A DNA stretch of 64,000 nucleotides, taken from NCBI GenBank assembly GCA_003168375.1, contig PMSI01000001.1, positions 310,001-374,000 of the forward strand, read 5' to 3'. The DNA is from Vulcanimicrobiota bacterium. Lineage in GTDB: Bacteria > Vulcanimicrobiota > Vulcanimicrobiia > Vulcanimicrobiales > Vulcanimicrobiaceae. The translations under genes were made by a program, and so were the position numbers. Shown one piece after another: positions 61,013 through 64,000 of this stretch. Every line of letters starts with the position of its first letter. The stretch's first letter is position 1. Under the pieces are notes generated by a model. That model was not told the origin of the DNA. It searched no databases and saw nothing but the letters and a program-made list of their open reading frames with translations.

Positions 61013-61884
61013 CGTAACGCGCTCACGATCGTGTCGGTGTCGGTGTCGATCATTCCGACGTAGGTGTCGACGCCGGCACCGGTGCCGAGCGAGTCGTCGT
61101 AGAGGAACGCGACCTTGAGCCCACCGGCGCTTTCGGCCAGCGTGCGCGCGAGCTTGTCGCTGTACTCGTGCTCGGCGAACACGGCCGGGACGTGCTCGGC
61201 GCGCGCCAGCCGAACGAGGTCGGCGATGTGCGCCGGATTCGGTTCCGCGCCCGCGGTCGGCTCGATCGCGCCGACGATCCGCAGCCCGAAGCGGCGCGCG
61301 TAGTAGTCGAAGGCGTTGTGGAAGACGATCATCGTGCGGCGCGCTGGCGGGATCGTCGCGATCTTCGCGCGCGTGCGGGCCGTTAGCGCGACCAACTGCC
61401 GGTCGAACGCGTCGGCTGCGGCGCGGTAGGCCGCGGCGTGCGCGACGTCTACGTTGACGATCGCGTCGCGGATCTTTCCGGCGTAGCGCCGCGCGAACTC
61501 GGGATCCATCCAGAGATGAGGGTTGCCGTCGACGACGGGAAGACCGTCGGTGCAGACGACGACGTGCAGCCGTGGATTGCCGGCGTTGCGGATCGTCGGC
61601 TCGAGCCACGCCTCCATCTGCGCGCCGTTCTCGACCAGCACGTCGGCGTCGCGCAACGCCGCGATCGTATCGGGCGAGGGTTGGAAATCCTCCGGTGAGA
61701 CGCCGATCGGGACGAGGGAGCGGATATCCGGCCCGGCTCCGGCGGCTCCGCGCGCGATCGAGGCAAGCGTCGTGGTCGAGGCGACGATCCGGAGCGAACC
61801 GGCGGGGCGCTCGGAGGACGCATGCGAGCATGCAGCCAGCAGAAGCAACCCGAGGGCTACGACCGACCAGCGAGGAGAGGGCAT
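61009..61884 (-). CDS. Metal ABC transporter substrate-binding lipoprotein, ZnuA/MntC-type
   Basis: A 291-residue protein with lipobox (VVALGLLLLAACSHASSE, Cys anchor). The cluster-9 binding-protein motifs are RIVASTTTLASIARGAA, GNPHLWMDPEFARRYA (His ligand), VFHNAFDYYARRFGL (His), VFAEHEYSDKLART (Glu) and FLYDDSLG (Asp). It lacks a long His-rich loop typical of many ZnuA, so Mn2+ or Fe2+ is possible. ATG at 61884; longer in-frame start upstream is less likely. First gene of the operon, 80 bp from the tRNA. Confidence 0.92.
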   Translation of the reverse strand: MPSPRWSVVALGLLLLAACSHASSERPAGSLRIVASTTTLASIARGAAGAGPDIRSLVPIGVSPEDFQPSPDTIAALRDADVLVENGAQMEAWLEPTIRNAGNPRLHVVVCTDGLPVVDGNPHLWMDPEFARRYAGKIRDAIVNVDVAHAAAYRAAADAFDRQLVALTARTRAKIATIPPARRTMIVFHNAFDYYARRFGLRIVGAIEPTAGAEPNPAHIADLVRLARAEHVPAVFAEHEYSDKLARTLAESAGGLKVAFLYDDSLGTGAGVDTYVGMIDTDTDTIVSALR

Positions 61885-61964
61885 CGCGGTCTCTCTCGGC
61901 GCAGGGACGGGGTGTCCCTTTGACAGGGGGGACCGCACCCTGTTACGATCCCGGACGGCCCGTG

Positions 61965-62040
61965 GGGGGTGTAGCTCAGCTGGTAGAGCACTTGCTTCGC
62001 ATGTAAGGGGTCAGGAGTTCGAGTCTCCTCACCTCCACCA
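61965..62040 (+). tRNA. tRNA-Ala (anticodon CGC)
   Basis: 76 nt folding as a full cloverleaf: acceptor GGGGGTG (61965-61971) paired with CACCTCC with one G-U pair, D arm GCTCAGCTGGTAGAGC, anticodon arm CTTGC-TTCGCAT-GTAAG (anticodon CGC, codon GCG), T arm AGGAG-TTCGAGT-CTCCT, and an encoded CCA end (62038-62040). The anticodon identifies alanine. It is encoded divergently from the metal transporter operon and is followed by a good terminator. Confidence 0.96.
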
Positions 62041-62046
62041 CGACCG

Positions 62047-62070
62047 AGCCCGCTACGGCGGGCTTTTTTT
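62047..62070 (+). terminator. Intrinsic terminator of tRNA-Ala
   Basis: Stem AGCCCGC (62047-62053), loop TACG (62054-62057), stem GCGGGCT (62058-62064), followed by TTTTTT. It begins 7 nt after the tRNA CCA end. This is the clearest Rho-independent terminator in the window. Confidence 0.9.
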
Positions 62071-62553
62071 GTTCTCTGGGCCACTGGCGTCGCCGGTTGA
62101 ATCACTTTTTGCCGCCTATTTTGCCGCCAATTGTTCCGCGAGGGAACAGCGATATACGAAGCGTGACAGATGATCTAGGGGTCGTGACGCCCGCCAATAG
62201 CCCAGCCATCTCACGCTGCTAGAGGCGCCATGCCGAAAGGGCCGCAACGCGACTCCAGGCTAACGCCGGGGTTGGGACCGTCAGCCGTCCGCGGGTCGCG
62301 TAAAGGACGCGGCGCGAATTATCCCAGCACCGTGCCTGGCCCGACCGTCCCGACCTCCTGCCTGCCCGCCGAGCTCCAACAAGAGCCTCCCCGAGGCCGT
62401 CCAGTGCAAGAAGTGCGGAAAAGCCGATCTTTTGGGGCGTACGCGCCGAAGGCGACGGCCGCGCCGTTCCCGTGGAATCAGAACCGACGAACAATGGCAC
62501 GCTGATCGTTAACGCGATTCGTCGCTAACGCCTTCAATGCAATTGTTCCACGC
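62071..62553. other. About 480 bp without a supportable gene
   Basis: The stretch is less GC-rich than the rest of the window and no frame shows both a credible start and coding bias. On the minus strand a short open frame ends at 62103 with (GTIGGKIGGKK), next to the doubled TTTTGCCGCC sequence; it could be the eroded end of a mobile-element gene, but that is guesswork. On the plus strand a frame near 62385-62505 contains CKKCG and an Arg-rich run without a clear start. No direct repeat of the tRNA 3' end was found. Confidence 0.5.
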
Positions 62554-62874
62554 ATGAGTGACACTCGGAACCGAGCCTGCACGATTCCATATTGGGACGA
62601 ACTGCCTGATTGGGCGCGTCGAAAGCGCTGGATTGATCACGCCCCCTTATGTGCCTCGTCACTGGCCCCTTTGTTTGCAGATACGACGCCGCGTCAACCC
62701 GTCAACCGGGTGGGCGTGTCCGACTCGCGGGAGACAATCATCGACGAGTTCATCGCGACGATAAGAAAAAGGCTGCCTACGTACTCCCCGAGTCAACGAT
62801 TTATGCGCGTATGCGACGATTACAAAGCATGGAAAATCGGTAAGGATCGCATGGTCCGCGAATTTGCGCCTTGA
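62554..62874 (+). CDS. Doubtful small protein, function unknown
   Basis: A 106-residue frame with ATG 62554 but no clear ribosome binding site; codon use is less GC-biased than the neighbours. It contains IPYWDELPDWARRKRWIDHA and a C-terminal FMRVCDDYKAWKIGKDRMVR. No family recognised. The lower GC fits a recently acquired or decaying region next to the tRNA; it may not be expressed. Confidence 0.3.
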   Translation: MSDTRNRACTIPYWDELPDWARRKRWIDHAPLCASSLAPLFADTTPRQPVNRVGVSDSRETIIDEFIATIRKRLPTYSPSQRFMRVCDDYKAWKIGKDRMVREFAP

Positions 62875-62907
62875 AGATGAACGATTAAGGACCACACACT
62901 GGACGAG

Positions 62908-64000
62908 TTAGGCGGAAGCCGCATCGCCGTCGCGCTCCGGCACGATTCCGGCCCAGATGACCTCGCCTATCCGTGCGACGCGCGCGCTCAGAGCGTGGAG
63001 CAGCGCGGCGGTCATGAAGATGCAGGCACCGGGAACGATCACGAGCCATGGCGCGGTCGTCATAGCTGGTTGCGCGTTGCCGAGCATCGCGCCCCATGAC
63101 GTGTCGGGCGGCTGCACGCCCCAGCCGAGAAACGACACCGTCGATTCGAGCAACAGCATCGAGGCCATCACGCGCATTCCATGCGCGACGAAGACCCCCG
63201 GTGTGTAGCCGTTGCCTTGGCCGGAGTGGGCGCGACGAAGCGCCTCGCACACCCAGCGCTGCACGTGGGGCGCCGCCAACGCACCGGCTATGCACGCGAA
63301 CGTGCTGGCGGAAAGCACCGCCTTATTCGACCAGCTTGCCAAGATGGCCATCGCTAAGAGTACGAGCAGCAGCAGCGGAAACGTCAGGAAAGCCTTGGCG
63401 AGGAAATCGAATCCGACGGCGAGCCAGAGCGTCATACGCGACCGCCGCAGCGCATAGACTGCAAGACCCGCGAAGGCGCCCAGTGGAATCTGAACGAGCG
63501 TCGTCAAGAACGCGACGATGAGCGATGTGCGCCCGCCAACGAGCAGCCGTGCGAGCTCGTCGCGTCCGACCTCGTCAGTGCCCAACAGGTGGCCGCTGCT
63601 CCCGATCGCAAGCGGAGTGCCTTGCCATTGCGGATCAATAGAGTACAGGTCCGGCGCGAACGCGGGACCGATAAACGTTGCCGCGCACAGGAGCGCCGCG
63701 CATGCGCCGAAGAGCACGAACGCTCGATCGGAGAGCGCCGCGCGAATGATCCCGAACCCGCGCCGAAAGTCCGCCAGCCCGCGCTGCACGGTGTTCGGGA
63801 ACGTCGCGGTCAACGCACCCGTGATCGACATCCCGATTCGTAGCGCCAGCCCGTACGTCGCTTCATCGCGACGGCTCGCCCGGAAGCTGACCTGTCGTTC
63901 ACCCAGCCATACGGAGCAAATCGGAAACGTGTAGTCGCCGACGACCTCGGCCTCAACGATATCGAAGTGTTTGTCGAACGTGTTGCGAGCCGCAGCGACC
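62908..64000 (-). CDS. Peptide/nickel-type ABC transporter permease (DppC/OppC-like), 5' end outside window
   Basis: The DppC-like part begins at ATG 63831 (MSITGALTATFPNTVQRGLA), 307 residues long. Motifs are IGSSGHLLGTDEVGRDELAR, LVGGRTSLIVAFLTTLVQIP, LLLESTVSFLGWGVQPPDTS (the conserved SFLGxG) and MLGNAQPAMTTAPWLVIVPG; about six helices. The frame stays open beyond 63831 to the window edge with coding-like codon use (VVGDYTFPICSVWLGERQVS), so the product may carry an extra N-terminal domain or the start may be at 63831. The partner permease and ATPases would be outside the window. Confidence 0.8.
   Translation of the reverse strand, partial: VAAARNTFDKHFDIVEAEVVGDYTFPICSVWLGERQVSFRASRRDEATYGLALRIGMSITGALTATFPNTVQRGLADFRRGFGIIRAALSDRAFVLFGACAALLCAATFIGPAFAPDLYSIDPQWQGTPLAIGSSGHLLGTDEVGRDELARLLVGGRTSLIVAFLTTLVQIPLGAFAGLAVYALRRSRMTLWLAVGFDFLAKAFLTFPLLLLVLLAMAILASWSNKAVLSASTFACIAGALAAPHVQRWVCEALRRAHSGQGNGYTPGVFVAHGMRVMASMLLLESTVSFLGWGVQPPDTSWGAMLGNAQPAMTTAPWLVIVPGACIFMTAALLHALSARVARIGEVIWAGIVPERDGDAASA

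Noticed and set aside
61857-62105. Minus-strand frame encoding ...ETRTPDPLHAKQVLYQLSY...
   Set aside because: This is the well-known false translation of the reverse strand of a tRNA gene; the plus-strand GGVAQLVEHLL peptide is the same artefact.

Overview
The window is dense, very high-GC bacterial chromosome with short gaps, frequent ATGA/GTGA start-stop overlaps and many GTG starts. Gene content (leucine catabolism, DUF1501/DUF1800 pair, MoCo oxidoreductase, metal ABC transporter, purEK, a phage-tail-like locus) fits a free-living heterotroph. An Eremiobacterota (WPS-2)-like or other deep-branching high-GC lineage is a guess; the sequence alone does not place it.

Region 1 (1-19533) is the most distinctive: a contractile, phage-tail-like injection system in two divergent operons. 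Leftward from 6563 run a terminator-like protein, sheath, tube, a tail-chaperone-like protein, a long disordered linker protein, a baseplate/hub-like protein, a helical protein and a truncated hub paralogue that leaves the window. Rightward from 6751 run gp25, baseplate J, a giant gpI fusion with eight ~110-residue repeats, a distal-fibre candidate, a 1339-residue multi-domain fibre-like protein (beta-propeller, jelly-roll modules, Cys cluster, helix-hairpin-helix) and two small exported proteins. A perfect 18-bp inverted repeat lies between the operons. No capsid, portal, terminase, integrase or lysis gene is visible, so this resembles an extracellular contractile injection system or tailocin more than a prophage; spike, tape-measure and ATPase genes would have to lie left of the window.

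Region 2 (19535-28418) holds acyl-CoA dehydrogenase, MaoC hydratase, quinone oxidoreductase, the DUF1501/DUF1800 pair, the acyl-CoA carboxylase beta subunit and a Cys/Met PLP enzyme. With methylglutaconyl-CoA hydratase, carboxylase alpha subunit and HMG-CoA lyase at 39473-43882 it makes a leucine/isovalerate route split by about 12 kb.

Region 3 (28387-33428) is a rearranged patch. A truncated EamA transporter is joined to the last codons of a second PLP-enzyme copy, then come a TIR/deoxyribosyltransferase-like TPR protein and a patatin phospholipase (a candidate two-gene defence module), then an intact EamA transporter.

Region 4 (33454-44115) has an exported protein, a Crp-thioredoxin-cytochrome b-molybdopterin oxidoreductase operon, an M16 protease and the second half of leucine catabolism. 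Region 5 (44116-61884) is mixed: LuxR/TPR regulator, amidohydrolase, glycosyltransferase, tandem exported paralogues, purEK, glycoside hydrolase, aldolase, SDR fusion, isoaspartate methyltransferase-like protein, M48 and S53 proteases, and a zinc/manganese ABC transporter.

Region 6 (61965-64000) has a tRNA-Ala(CGC) with terminator, about 480 bp without a supportable gene, one doubtful small gene and a peptide/nickel-type ABC permease running off the right edge.
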